A stretch of 28,262 nucleotides of DNA from Spirochaetaceae bacterium (GCA_026710565.1 JAPOQV010000598.1:1-28262), one strand, 5' to 3'; counted from the stretch's first letter, positions 8,068-15,617 are shown. The notes: generated by a model not told the origin, from the letters alone. Translations and numbers: made by a program.

Positions 8068-8343
8068 GTGCTGGCATACCTGAACGTCGCGCTGACGTAC
8101 GTGGCGGTCGCCCTGGGCTGCGCGATCCTGATGTTCCACGTGGCGCGGCGCGAGATGCCGGGCCGCCTCTGGGGAGCGCTCGTCGTGGGACTGGTCGGCG
8201 CCGTGCTCGGCGGGATCGCCGACCAGCTTCTGGCCGGCGTGTTCGCACGGCTGACCGACGTCAACACCGTCAACCTGTATGCCGCGGCGTGCGCGTCGCT
8301 GCTGTGCATCTGGCTGCTGTCCAGGGCCGGCGGCCGTCGTTGA
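8068..8343 (+). CDS. Small three-helix membrane protein of unknown function
   Basis: The 91-residue protein starts at GTG 8068, directly after the lipoprotein stop, so coupling by termination-reinitiation is likely. It has three hydrophobic segments at about residues 2-24, 33-57 and 67-86. The middle one, LWGALVVGLVGAVLGGIADQ, is glycine-rich and recalls the GlsB/YeaQ transglycosylase-associated membrane proteins, but the similarity is too weak to assign. The C-terminus is basic (SRAGGRR), which would favour a cytoplasmic end. The strict linkage to the lipoprotein suggests that the two act together at the membrane, which is inference. Confidence 0.6.
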   Translation: MLAYLNVALTYVAVALGCAILMFHVARREMPGRLWGALVVGLVGAVLGGIADQLLAGVFARLTDVNTVNLYAAACASLLCIWLLSRAGGRR

Positions 8344-8377
8344 CTCCACGCGTCCCGCTCTTCGACACCGCCGATTC

Positions 8378-8408
8378 GATATACTTCCGATAATCTATAT
8401 TCTGTCAA
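8378..8408 (-). promoter_or_regulatory. Possible - strand promoter in an AT-rich island
   Basis: On the - strand a perfect TTGACA (8408-8403) is followed, after 17 to 19 bases, by overlapping AGTATA, GTATAT or TATATC hexamers (8385-8378). The island 8370-8410 is strikingly AT-rich for this genome. A transcript from it would run antisense to the 3' end of the small membrane protein gene. No coding sequence lies in that direction, so the role is unclear. Confidence 0.3.
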
Positions 8409-8413
8409 CCAAC

Positions 8414-8442
8414 GCGAAGCGTGATCCACGCATGGGGTTCGC
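8414..8442. terminator. Hairpin between convergent genes
   Basis: GCGAA-GCGTG-ATC-CACGC, six bases, then TTCGC can form a hairpin with an inner 5-bp stem (8419-8431) and an outer 5-bp stem, separated by a bulge on one side. It sits between the small membrane protein gene (+) and tsaD (-), 16 bases beyond the tsaD stop. No T-run follows on either strand, so termination is only a guess from position. Confidence 0.25.
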
Positions 8443-8458
8443 CGGACACGGGGATTCC

Positions 8459-9493
8459 CTACTGGACGCGCCGGAAGCCGGCGACACGCGCCGCCGCACC
8501 GAACGACAGGTCCGTGGGTCCGTCGCGGTGCAGCACGTGGTAACCGAGGCCGGCGATCATCGCGGCGTTGTCCGTGCACAGCGCCATGCCGGGAAAGAAC
8601 GCCTCGAACTCGGGCTCGCCCGCGAGGCGCCGGCGCAGGTAGCGGTTGGCGGCGACGCCGCCGGCAGCGACGATCCGGCCCCTGCCCCGCGAGCGCGCCG
8701 CGCCTATCGCCTGATCGACGACGATGTCGATCGCCGTCTTCTGGAATGAGGCAGCGACGTCGGCAACGCGCTCCGGCGTGGACGGATCGACCCGGAACTG
8801 GTTGCGCTGATGGATCACCGCGGTCTTCAGGCCCGAGTACGACACGTCGAACCGGTTGGCCCCGGTGCGCACCGACGGCACCGGGAATCGATAGGCATCG
8901 GGGTCACCATGTTCGGAGAGCCGCTGGATGGCCACGCCACCCGGGAAGCCGATGTCGAAGTACTTGGCGACCTTGTCGAACGCCTCGCCGCAGGCGTCGT
9001 CGACGGTCGCGCCGAGCACTTCCCAGCGGTCCAGCCCCTGCACGTCGATGACCATGGTGTGTCCGCCCGACAGGAGCAGCGCGATGTACGGGTAGCCGAT
9101 GTCCCGCTCCATGTGGGGGGAATACACGTGCGCGCGAACGTGGTCCACGGCGACCAGCGGCTTGCCGGTCGCCAGCGCCAGCCCCTTGGCGTACGAGACG
9201 CCGACCAGCAGTGATCCGATCAGGCCGGGCCGGCAGGTGACCGCCAGCGCGTCCACGTCTGCGAGGGTGCAGCCGGCGGCGGCAAGTCCGCGGGCGACCA
9301 CCGCGTCGATCCACTCGACGTGCATGCGCGAGGCGATCTCCGGCACGACGCCCGCGAACGGACGATGGGCCTCCACCTGGGACGCCACCTCGTTGGAGAG
9401 TATGGCGGTCCCGTCGCGAACCACCGCCGCCGCGCACTCGTCACACGATGTCTCGATGCCCAGGACCAGGCTCGCCGCGCCGGCAGCCCTCAC
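8459..9493 (-). CDS. tsaD: tRNA N6-threonylcarbamoyladenosine synthase subunit TsaD
   Basis: TsaD transfers the threonylcarbamoyl group to A37 of ANN-decoding tRNAs, working with TsaB and TsaE. The 344-residue protein starts LGIETSCDECAAAVV and has GVVPEIASRMHVE near residues 48-60. The metal-binding HxxxH is in DHVRAH (about 117-122; the usual form is HMEGH). LLLSGGHT, GEAFDKVAKYFDIGFPGG, SYSGLKTAV, AAGGVAANRYLR and CTDNAAMIA follow in family order. Length is typical (about 335-345). The start is GTG 9493, which overlaps the stop of the upstream deacetylase gene (GTGA), so the two form a coupled operon read leftward. It converges on the small membrane protein gene. Identification is secure. 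Confidence 0.96.
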   Translation of the reverse strand: MRAAGAASLVLGIETSCDECAAAVVRDGTAILSNEVASQVEAHRPFAGVVPEIASRMHVEWIDAVVARGLAAAGCTLADVDALAVTCRPGLIGSLLVGVSYAKGLALATGKPLVAVDHVRAHVYSPHMERDIGYPYIALLLSGGHTMVIDVQGLDRWEVLGATVDDACGEAFDKVAKYFDIGFPGGVAIQRLSEHGDPDAYRFPVPSVRTGANRFDVSYSGLKTAVIHQRNQFRVDPSTPERVADVAASFQKTAIDIVVDQAIGAARSRGRGRIVAAGGVAANRYLRRRLAGEPEFEAFFPGMALCTDNAAMIAGLGYHVLHRDGPTDLSFGAAARVAGFRRVQ

Positions 9494-10425
9494 TGCGGCA
9501 GCAGCTCGGAGAGGTACACCAGCTCGAATCCGGCCCGCTCGATCTCCGCGAGCCGCCGCTCCAGGACGGAGAGGACCACGCGGTTGGTCACGTGACCGAT
9601 GAGGATCGCGCTGCCCTGCTCGCGGGCGATCGCCATGCCGCGGTCGATCGCCGAGCTCACCGTCGCCTCGTCCACGCGCACGTCCAGGAATACGTCGCGG
9701 CTGAGGAATGGCACGCCGTGGCGAACGGCCGCCTCCTCGGCTACCGTGTCGGGAGTGGTACGGCTGTCCAGAAAGAACCGGCCGGTCCGCTTCAGGTAAG
9801 CCATCAGCGTATCCATGATGAGCGGGTCGGCGGTGGCACGCGAGCCCATGTGGTTGTTGACGCCACGCGTGACCACCGATCGAAAGTGGCGCTCCAGTAA
9901 CCCGATCACGTCAGGCTGGCCGTAGCCGACCCTGATCGCGCCCGGTCCCGGATCGGAAGAGCCGTTCGGCTCCATGGGGAGGTGCAGGATCACTTCCTTT
10001 CCCGCCTGCATCCCGCGCTCGACGACCTGCGCGCTGAACTCGAGCTGCGGCAGCACCGCGACGGTGAGCTTTCCCGGAAAGCGCAGGTACGCTTCTGCGT
10101 CGGCGATGCTGTGGCCGGCGTCATCCACCACGAACGCCAGCGGGATCGGCGGCCCGTCGGGGCGCGGCCTTCGCAGGTAGGACATGCCCGTGGAAGCCCC
10201 GGGCGTGTCGAGCGTCCGGGGCGCCGCGGCCGGCGGCAGGTCGATGCCGGGCAACGCCGGCTCGACGGCGTGCGCCGCCAGGGGGGCCGGCGCACGGCCG
10301 CCTCCGGGAGGGATCACCAGGAGGATTCCGAGCGCCACCGCACATGCTCCGAGGCCGCCGGCGGCACGTACCAGCGTGAGCTGCGACGGATGCTTCTTCG
10401 GTGTCTTCTTATGCTTCAAGCACAC
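9490..10425 (-). CDS. Divergent polysaccharide deacetylase (YibQ/DUF610 family)
   Basis: The 311-residue protein has a basic N-terminus (CLKHKKTPKKH), one membrane segment at about residues 21-41, a Pro/Ala-rich linker to about 90, and a divergent polysaccharide deacetylase domain (Polysacc_deac_2). Domain motifs are LAFVVDDAGHS near residue 96, VILHLPMEPNG near 144, NNHMGSRATAD near 190, FFLDSRTTP, PFLSRDVFLD, and GHVTNRVVLSVLE close to the end. The fold is that of NodB-like deacetylases, and the domain should lie outside the cytoplasm; its substrate is not known for most members. Start GTG 10425 has GGAG about nine bases upstream. It is coupled to tsaD by a GTGA overlap and diverges from the iron dehydrogenase gene. 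Confidence 0.85.
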   Translation of the reverse strand: MCLKHKKTPKKHPSQLTLVRAAGGLGACAVALGILLVIPPGGGRAPAPLAAHAVEPALPGIDLPPAAAPRTLDTPGASTGMSYLRRPRPDGPPIPLAFVVDDAGHSIADAEAYLRFPGKLTVAVLPQLEFSAQVVERGMQAGKEVILHLPMEPNGSSDPGPGAIRVGYGQPDVIGLLERHFRSVVTRGVNNHMGSRATADPLIMDTLMAYLKRTGRFFLDSRTTPDTVAEEAAVRHGVPFLSRDVFLDVRVDEATVSSAIDRGMAIAREQGSAILIGHVTNRVVLSVLERRLAEIERAGFELVYLSELLPQ

Positions 10426-10537
10426 TCGCTCCGGGGAGGCCGCGCGGCCGTATCCGCACTCACCGGCCTGTGTCGTGTATCGGCGCGGGCACCGCCCGCG
10501 TTGACGCCCTGCGCATGCAGTGCCGTCCCGGCTCCGC

Positions 10538-10543
10538 TATGAT
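10538..10543 (+). promoter_or_regulatory. Candidate -10 element, leaderless start
   Basis: TATGAT lies eight bases before the ATG at 10552, with no Shine-Dalgarno between. Transcription starting about seven bases downstream of this hexamer would give an mRNA beginning at or next to the start codon. No good -35 lies 16-18 bases upstream; a TTGACG at 10501-10506 is 31 bases away. Confidence 0.45.
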
Positions 10544-10551
10544 CGGGCGCG

Positions 10552-11850
10552 ATGACCCCGCCGACCGTACCCCCTCCCGCTGTGTTCGAGAGCATCGTCA
10601 CACTGGATGCGGCGAACATCAAGTTCGGTCCCGGCGCGACCGGCGAGGTCGGCTACGAAGCGCGCCGCCTGGGGCTGTCACGCGCGATGGTGGTGACCGA
10701 TCGCCGGCTCCGCGACGGGCCGCAGGTCTCCGCAGCCCTGACCTCCCTCGACGACAGCGGCGTCGCCTGGACCGTCTTCGACCGGGTTCGGGTGGAGCCC
10801 ACGGACCGCTCCTTCCGGGAAGCGGTCCGGGAGGCGGACCGCGGGGACTACGACGGCTTCGTGGCGGTCGGCGGCGGCTCGGTCATCGACACGGCCAAGG
10901 CGGCCAACCTGTACCACACCTACCCGGCCGACTTTCTGGACTACGTGAACGCGCCGATCGGCCGCGGGCGGCCGGTGCCGGGCCCGCTGAAGCCCCTCAT
11001 CGCGGTGCCGACCACGGCAGGAACCGGCAGTGAGACGACCGGCGTTGCCATCTTCGACCTCGAAGAGCTGCACGCCAAGACCGGCATCGCCCACCGCGCC
11101 CTCAAGCCCACGGTGGGCATCGTCGATCCCGACAACACCCGCTCGATGCCGCCGTTGGCGGCCGCGTGCACGGGGCTGGACGTGCTCAGCCACGCGATCG
11201 AGTCCTACACCGCCCTGCCCTACACGCACAGGCCGGCGCCGGGGGATCCGGGCCTGCGGCCGGCGTACCAGGGCAGCAACCCGATGAGCGACGTCTGGTC
11301 GGCCCGCGCCATCGAGATGGTGGCCGCCAACCTGCCGGCCGCGACGGCCGGGGATGCGGCGTCGCAGGCGCAGATGCTGCTGGCCGCCACTTTTGCCGGT
11401 TTCGGGTTCGGCAACGCCGGCGTCCACCTCCCGCACGGGATGTCGTATGCCGTGTCCAGCAACGTGCGCGACTTTCACCCGGAAGGCTATCCCGACGACC
11501 ACCCGCTCATCCCGCACGGCATGTCGGTGATCCTGAATGCGCCGGCGGTCTTCCGCTGGACCGGCCCCGCGGACCCGCAACGCCATCTGCGGGCGGCGGC
11601 GCTGATGGGGACCGACGTCTCCGGCATCGGCCCGGACGCAGCAGGCGAGTCGGCGGCGGACGCGATCATCCACCTGATGCGGCGCACGGGCATGCCCAAC
11701 GGCCTGTCCGGAGTGGGCTACACGCCGGCCGACATCGACACGCTGGTGCGCGGCACGCTGCCCCAGCATCGGGTCACCAAGCTCTCGCCCCGGCCCTTCG
11801 ACGAAGCGGTCCTTCGGGGACTGTTCGCAAGCGCGCTGCGCTACTGGTGA
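10552..11850 (+). CDS. Iron-containing dehydrogenase, hydroxyacid-oxoacid transhydrogenase type
   Basis: The 432-residue protein belongs to the iron-dependent alcohol dehydrogenases and matches the ADHFE1/HOT subgroup along its length. HOT oxidises 4-hydroxybutyrate to succinate semialdehyde while reducing 2-oxoglutarate to 2-hydroxyglutarate. Subgroup blocks seen are RVEPTDRSF (79-88), VGGGSVIDTAKAANLY (106-121), DFLDYVNAPIGRG (128-139), LKPLIAVPTTAGTGSETTGVAIFD (146-169), RPAYQGSNPMSD (236-247) and GTLPQHRVTKLSPRP near the end. Likely metal ligands are D210, H214, H295 (HGMSY) and H322 (PHG). The HGMSY form, instead of HGMAH of FucO-like enzymes, also fits HOT. ATG 10552 has no SD and a -10 hexamer eight bases upstream. 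It converges with a Gfo/Idh gene. Substrate is inferred from family. Confidence 0.85.
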   Translation: MTPPTVPPPAVFESIVTLDAANIKFGPGATGEVGYEARRLGLSRAMVVTDRRLRDGPQVSAALTSLDDSGVAWTVFDRVRVEPTDRSFREAVREADRGDYDGFVAVGGGSVIDTAKAANLYHTYPADFLDYVNAPIGRGRPVPGPLKPLIAVPTTAGTGSETTGVAIFDLEELHAKTGIAHRALKPTVGIVDPDNTRSMPPLAAACTGLDVLSHAIESYTALPYTHRPAPGDPGLRPAYQGSNPMSDVWSARAIEMVAANLPAATAGDAASQAQMLLAATFAGFGFGNAGVHLPHGMSYAVSSNVRDFHPEGYPDDHPLIPHGMSVILNAPAVFRWTGPADPQRHLRAAALMGTDVSGIGPDAAGESAADAIIHLMRRTGMPNGLSGVGYTPADIDTLVRGTLPQHRVTKLSPRPFDEAVLRGLFASALRYW

Positions 11851-11886
11851 CCGGTCAGATCCTGACTGCGCTCAGATCCTGACCGG
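11851..11886. terminator. Structured junction between convergent genes
   Basis: Eight-base inverted arms CCGGTCAG (11851-11858) and CTGACCGG (11879-11886) enclose 20 bases. Inside is a second small hairpin, GTCAG-ATC-CTGAC (11854-11866). The 12-mer TCAGATCCTGAC is directly repeated at 11855 and 11872. TGACCGGTCA (11848-11857) is a perfect palindrome including the upstream stop codon. There is no T-run, so rho-independent termination is uncertain. Confidence 0.35.
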
Positions 11887-12999
11887 CTGACCCGAAGCCG
11901 CCGATTCGTATCCCGCCATCAGCACCTCCACGTGGTGCAGGGCGTCGCGGGCGGTCACCTGCGGGCGTACGCCTGCATCCAGGCAGTCCAGGAAGGCCTC
12001 GATGTCGGAATGCTCCTCGCGCTGCAGGGAGACCCTGCGCTCCTTCGCCGGCGGCTGCGTCTCCCGCATCGTGGACGCCCACATCTGCATCGGATCGTAG
12101 GGGTGCACGGGGGCCGTGGTGACGACGGGCTCGGTGTTGTAGATCTCGATGTGGGGGTCCGATCCGCCGAAGGTCGCCAGCCCCTCCTCGCCCACCAGAG
12201 TGACGCGCCGCTCGCCGATCTGCGGGTGGCACGGCATGCCGATGCGGCCCGAGCATGCGGTGGCGACGGTGCCGTCGTCGAGCGTCAGCAGCAGCGCTCC
12301 GTAGTCCTCGATCCCCAGCTCGGCATGCTCGGCGAAGAAGTAGTTGCCGGTGACGCCGAACACGGACGTGACGCGCCTGCCGGTCAACCAATGGATGAGG
12401 GCCACCGGGTACACGCCCATGTCGAACAGCTCCCGCTTCGCGGCGACGCGGGTGAAGGTGCCGTCGGAACCGTGCTCGCGACGGACGGTGCCGGCCGGCA
12501 CCGTTCCCGGCCGGCCCTTGGCCATGAGCATGTCTGAGTGCACGGCGTCGATGCGTCCCAGCGCCCCTGATCGGAGGGCGGCCCTGGCGTCCTGCGCCCA
12601 GGGGGTGTGCACGGTGGTGAGCATCTGCGTGACCACGCCGGCGGCATCGGCGGCATCGGCGATCGCGCGCGCATCATCGACGCTGCCGGCCAACGGCTTG
12701 TCCAGGAAGAGGTGCTTGCCGCGCGCCAGCACCGCCTGCGCCACGCGGGATCGCCGTTCGACGTCGACGCAGCTCACGACCACGTCCACCCCGGGCAGCG
12801 CCAGCGCCTCCTGCAGCGACAGGTACGGCACGGCAAGCTCGGCGGCGAGCAGCCGATTCAAACCCTCCCGGTACTGGGAGATCCCGCTCTCGTCGGCCAC
12901 CGCGACCAGCTCGCAGCGAGGATCGGCGGCGAACTCGCGCGCGTAGCTCTCCAGATGGGTCCGGTTGCCGCCCAGCGCCACCACGCGATGCGCGGCCAT
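11872..12999 (-). CDS. Gfo/Idh/MocA-family oxidoreductase
   Basis: The family uses NAD(P) to oxidise or reduce sugars, inositols and related compounds. The 375-residue protein has an N-terminal Rossmann domain with VVALGGNRTHLESYARE at residues 6-22. The usual GxGxxG/A glycine motif is changed to GGNRTH, which is odd. LDKPLA at 99-104 is the EKP-like catalytic motif, and FDMGVYPVALIHWLTG at 192-207 is the usual G-V-Y-x2-x4-H block before the C-terminal sheet domain. ATG 12999 is chosen because it overlaps the upstream stop (TGATG) and has GGGGAGG at good spacing; ATG 13005 in the same frame is too close to it. It is coupled to a small Gfo/Idh-like gene and converges with the iron dehydrogenase. 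The substrate is unknown. Confidence 0.85.
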   Translation of the reverse strand: MAAHRVVALGGNRTHLESYAREFAADPRCELVAVADESGISQYREGLNRLLAAELAVPYLSLQEALALPGVDVVVSCVDVERRSRVAQAVLARGKHLFLDKPLAGSVDDARAIADAADAAGVVTQMLTTVHTPWAQDARAALRSGALGRIDAVHSDMLMAKGRPGTVPAGTVRREHGSDGTFTRVAAKRELFDMGVYPVALIHWLTGRRVTSVFGVTGNYFFAEHAELGIEDYGALLLTLDDGTVATACSGRIGMPCHPQIGERRVTLVGEEGLATFGGSDPHIEIYNTEPVVTTAPVHPYDPMQMWASTMRETQPPAKERRVSLQREEHSDIEAFLDCLDAGVRPQVTARDALHHVEVLMAGYESAASGQPVRI

Positions 13000-13409
13000 C
13001 ACCATGCCTCCCCGGGCAGCGGCCCGGCGCTCGGCGCGATGCGGTGATAGATGCTTCCGTGCGACCCCATCAGCACCAGGTTGCCGGCGGTGGCGCCGCG
13101 GCCCGCGCTGACCGCGAGCAGCGCGCTCTGGCCGCCGGGCCAGCGCAGCAGCCGCGCGGAGGCGCGGCGCGGATCCCCCACCCCGTAGTCGCCGTCGGCC
13201 TCTCCCCCGAACCACTCGGCGGCGCAGCGCCGCGCGGCCGCCACGGTCCGCGCGCCTGCATCGGCGGCGGCAGCGGAATCGGGCGCGTGGACGTGCACGG
13301 TCAAGCGCAGCGCCTTGGGCGTACCGATCCGGCCGGCGGCCACCGCCGCTGCCACGGTGCTCGCCAGCGAGTCCCAGTATCCCGCGAGCGGATCGGCGGC
13401 TTCACTCAT
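12999..13409 (-). CDS. Small protein resembling an isolated Gfo/Idh C-terminal domain
   Basis: The 136-residue protein has no Rossmann motif. Residues 15-40 (LASTVAAAVAAGRIGTPKALRLTVHV) look like the beginning of a Gfo/Idh C-terminal domain, where a helix ends in G-x-IG-x-P followed by a strand. Residues 84-121 (ASARLLRWPGGQSALLAVSA, then LVLMGSHGSIYHRI) look like the family's late strands and its G-[ST]-x-G-S-[IL] turn. This reading comes from pattern only and is an inference; otherwise the protein is unknown. ATG 13409 has GAGGGA about nine bases upstream and a TATGAT hexamer on the - strand. Its stop overlaps the start of the full Gfo/Idh gene by one base, so the two proteins should be made together, possibly as partners. 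Confidence 0.6.
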   Translation of the reverse strand: MSEAADPLAGYWDSLASTVAAAVAAGRIGTPKALRLTVHVHAPDSAAAADAGARTVAAARRCAAEWFGGEADGDYGVGDPRRASARLLRWPGGQSALLAVSAGRGATAGNLVLMGSHGSIYHRIAPSAGPLPGEAW

Positions 13410-13434
13410 CCGGTCTGTCCCTCATTCGCCGGCG

Positions 13435-13440
13435 ATCATA
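13435..13440 (-). promoter_or_regulatory. Candidate -10 for the Gfo/Idh pair
   Basis: TATGAT reads leftward at 13440-13435, 25 bases before ATG 13409, leaving room for a leader with GAGGGA as ribosome-binding site. The -35 region is not recognisable. Confidence 0.4.
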
Positions 13441-13483
13441 GCAGGTGTGCGTCATGCCCGGCCGGTACGGTAGGCTCCTGTCG

Positions 13484-14317
13484 ATGACATCCGGACATCC
13501 GCTGACGCAGGACCAGATCGACTACTTCGACGCGTTCGGGTTTCTCCTGCTGCGCGGGCTGTTCGACGAAGCGACGATGGGACCGGTCATCCAGGCCGCC
13601 GACGCCCTGTGGAACGAGGACTTCGGCGGCCGGCCGGATCCCACGGCAACCCTGCACCAGGACCGCTTCGTCGAGCGCAGCCCGGTCCTGATGCCCCTGA
13701 TCGACGACGCCCGCCTGTACGACAAGCTCGAGCAACTCCTGGGCGAGCGCCTCGTCTTCTGCGGATCGGAGGGAAACCACGGAGTGGCGGGATCGCCAAC
13801 CGCCCACCACTGGCATGCGGACCGGCCCGGAGCCGCCGAACTGGGCTACCTGCGCATCAAGGTGATGCTGTATCTCGTTCCCATGACGCAGGACAACGGC
13901 GCCCTGCGGGTGATACCCGGGTCGCACCGCGCGCCGTTCCACCAGGCGCTGCTCCCCTTCATCCGGCGCCACGTGGAGCCGGACCCGTTCTTCTTCGGCG
14001 AGCACGGCTCGAACATCCCCGCGCACGTCATCGAGACCAACCCCGGCGACGCGGTGCTCTTTTCCCAGACCCTGTATCACTCCGTGTACTTCAAGGTGCG
14101 CCCGGCCCGGCGCTATATCGCGCTGAAGTATGCGAGCTGGCCGCGGAGCTATGCCGAATTCGCCACGCTTCAGCGCTGGCCGTCGGGCGCTTTCGATCCG
14201 GCGCCGCAGCTTCGCGCGTGCGACCGTTCCCGCCTGCGGTCGATGGTCGAGCCCATCCTCGCCGCCGAGCAGGCGGTCTCCGACTGGCCGGCCGACGTGC
14301 CGTGGGAGACCACGTAG
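13484..14317 (+). CDS. PhyH-family Fe(II)/2-oxoglutarate dioxygenase (copy 1)
   Basis: Phytanoyl-CoA dioxygenase-like enzymes hydroxylate a substrate with O2 while decarboxylating 2-oxoglutarate to succinate. The 277-residue protein opens LTQDQIDYFDAFGFLLLRGLF, the usual N-terminal helix of the family. The iron ligands are H111 and D113 (HWHAD) and H199 (LYHSVY), with R207 or R210 as the likely 2-oxoglutarate anchor (RPARRYIALKY). GALRVIPGSH at 139-148 is the conserved turn. ATG 13484 matches the usual family start; an in-frame ATG at 13454 would add ten residues. It diverges from the Gfo/Idh pair across 74 bases and converges with the MFS transporter with only five bases between stops. The substrate is unknown and need not be phytanoyl-CoA. 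Confidence 0.88.
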   Translation: MTSGHPLTQDQIDYFDAFGFLLLRGLFDEATMGPVIQAADALWNEDFGGRPDPTATLHQDRFVERSPVLMPLIDDARLYDKLEQLLGERLVFCGSEGNHGVAGSPTAHHWHADRPGAAELGYLRIKVMLYLVPMTQDNGALRVIPGSHRAPFHQALLPFIRRHVEPDPFFFGEHGSNIPAHVIETNPGDAVLFSQTLYHSVYFKVRPARRYIALKYASWPRSYAEFATLQRWPSGAFDPAPQLRACDRSRLRSMVEPILAAEQAVSDWPADVPWETT

Positions 14318-14322
14318 CCCGC

Positions 14323-15555
14323 TCACACCCGGTCTCTCCGTGTCATGGACAGCAGAGCCGCTGAAACCGCGGTCAGGATGACGGCCAGTCCCAGGTACAC
14401 GAACATGCCGCTGCGGATGCCGAACGCATCGGCCACCACCGTGATCGCCAGCGGAACGAGCATGCTGCCGAGCCCTCCGCTGGCGGCGGTCAGGCCCATC
14501 GCCTGGCTGCGGCGGGTCGGGTACTGGGACCCCGCCAACGAGATCAGCAACGGATAGAGCGCCGAGAGGCCGATGCCGGTGACGACCGCCCCGGCAGCAG
14601 CCCACCCCAGGCCACCGGCCGAAACGGTGACCGTCAGGCCGACCACGGCGACCGCGGCCAACGCCAGGATCACTGCGGCATGGCCCGTGCCCCGATGCAG
14701 AATGCCCGTGCCCACACGGCCGAGGCACAGGCCGACCCAGTACAGGGACACGATCCGGGCCCCCTGGGCGACCGAACCGCCGATCGCCGCGACGACGAAC
14801 TCGCTCATCCAGGCCGCCACGCCCAGCTCGATGCCGACGTAGACGCCCATCGCGGCCAGGATCATCATGAGCAGCGTCAGGCTGCGGTCCGGGACGCCCC
14901 GTCGCCGGACCGGCGTGGCGCCTCCGGCGCCGCGCGCCATTCCGGCCACGGCGAGCGCCGGGCGGGTGAGCAGGAACAGCGCCACGAGCAGGGTCGCCCC
15001 GCCGAGCAGCCGGTACACCAGCCGCCAGTCGCCGCCGCTCTGCAGGAACCACGACGTCGTCCACGTGACGGTGATCCCCCCGACCGCGAACGCGGCGTGC
15101 ACGAGGTTCATGAGCTGTCCGCGCCCGCCGCGCTCCATGGAGATGGTCAGCTCGTTGCCGGCCACCTCCATCGCGCCGAAGCCGACGCCCAGCAGCGCGT
15201 AGACCGCGGCGGTGAGCGCGACGCCGGGCCACGCGCCGAACAGGAGCAGGCCGAGCACCTCCAGCAGGAGACCGGCCGTCACGGTCAGGCGTACATCCAG
15301 CCGGGGCAGCACGAAGCCGGCCGCCGTGGTCGACAGCACGAAGGCAGCGGACCCGGCCGCCACGACGAGCCCGGCATGCGTGTACGGCCAGCCGAAGTCG
15401 CGGATCATCTCCGGGATCAGCGCACCGAGGGCAGCGACCGCGCCACCCATGACGCCGATGTGCAGAACGAGCGCCGCGAACAGCGATCGGCTCTGCGGAT
15501 CGCGTGGGAGCGGATCGCGTGGGAGCAGGTCGCGTGGCAGCATGGCGGGCGGCAA
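14323..15555 (-). CDS. MFS transporter
   Basis: The 410-residue protein has about twelve hydrophobic segments in two groups of six, separated by a basic cytoplasmic loop near residues 205-222 (MARGAGGATPVRRRGVPDR). The loop after helix 2 has the AGFVLPRLDVRLTV pattern in the place of the MFS motif A. Features such as LLGVGFGAMEVAGNELTI and NLVHAAFAVGG recall the FucP/sugar-permease branch of the superfamily, which would suit neighbouring sugar-type oxidoreductases, but substrate and direction cannot be told. The N-terminus before helix 1 contains a pentapeptide repeat (LPRDL, LPRDP, LPRDP) encoded by a 15-bp tandem repeat. The start may be ATG 15555 or ATG 15543 four codons on. It lies downstream of tRNA-Thr on the same strand. 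Confidence 0.85.
   Translation of the reverse strand: MPPAMLPRDLLPRDPLPRDPQSRSLFAALVLHIGVMGGAVAALGALIPEMIRDFGWPYTHAGLVVAAGSAAFVLSTTAAGFVLPRLDVRLTVTAGLLLEVLGLLLFGAWPGVALTAAVYALLGVGFGAMEVAGNELTISMERGGRGQLMNLVHAAFAVGGITVTWTTSWFLQSGGDWRLVYRLLGGATLLVALFLLTRPALAVAGMARGAGGATPVRRRGVPDRSLTLLMMILAAMGVYVGIELGVAAWMSEFVVAAIGGSVAQGARIVSLYWVGLCLGRVGTGILHRGTGHAAVILALAAVAVVGLTVTVSAGGLGWAAAGAVVTGIGLSALYPLLISLAGSQYPTRRSQAMGLTAASGGLGSMLVPLAITVVADAFGIRSGMFVYLGLAVILTAVSAALLSMTRRDRV
15496..15540 (-). repeat. 15-bp tandem repeat in the transporter N-terminus
   Basis: Three consecutive 15-base units (15496-15510, 15511-15525, 15526-15540) read CGGATCGCGTGGGAG twice exactly and once with three changes. On the coding strand they give an LPRD(P/L) pentapeptide array ahead of the first membrane helix. 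The period is a multiple of three, so copy-number change would not break the frame. Confidence 0.85.
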
Positions 15556-15617
15556 CGTAGCACGGCGCCGCCCCAGAGGCCCGGGCCGCCCCCAAGCCCG
15601 GCCGCCCCGATGCGGAA

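Noticed and set aside
10501..10543. TTGACG plus TATGAT as a standard sigma-70 promoter
   Set aside because: The spacing of 31 bases is far beyond 16-18, so the two hexamers cannot work as one promoter.
13436..15595. A 719-codon - strand frame over the transporter and dioxygenase copy 1
   Set aside because: It is composition-biased and out of phase with the MFS frame, which has proper membrane helices, and with the dioxygenase on the other strand.
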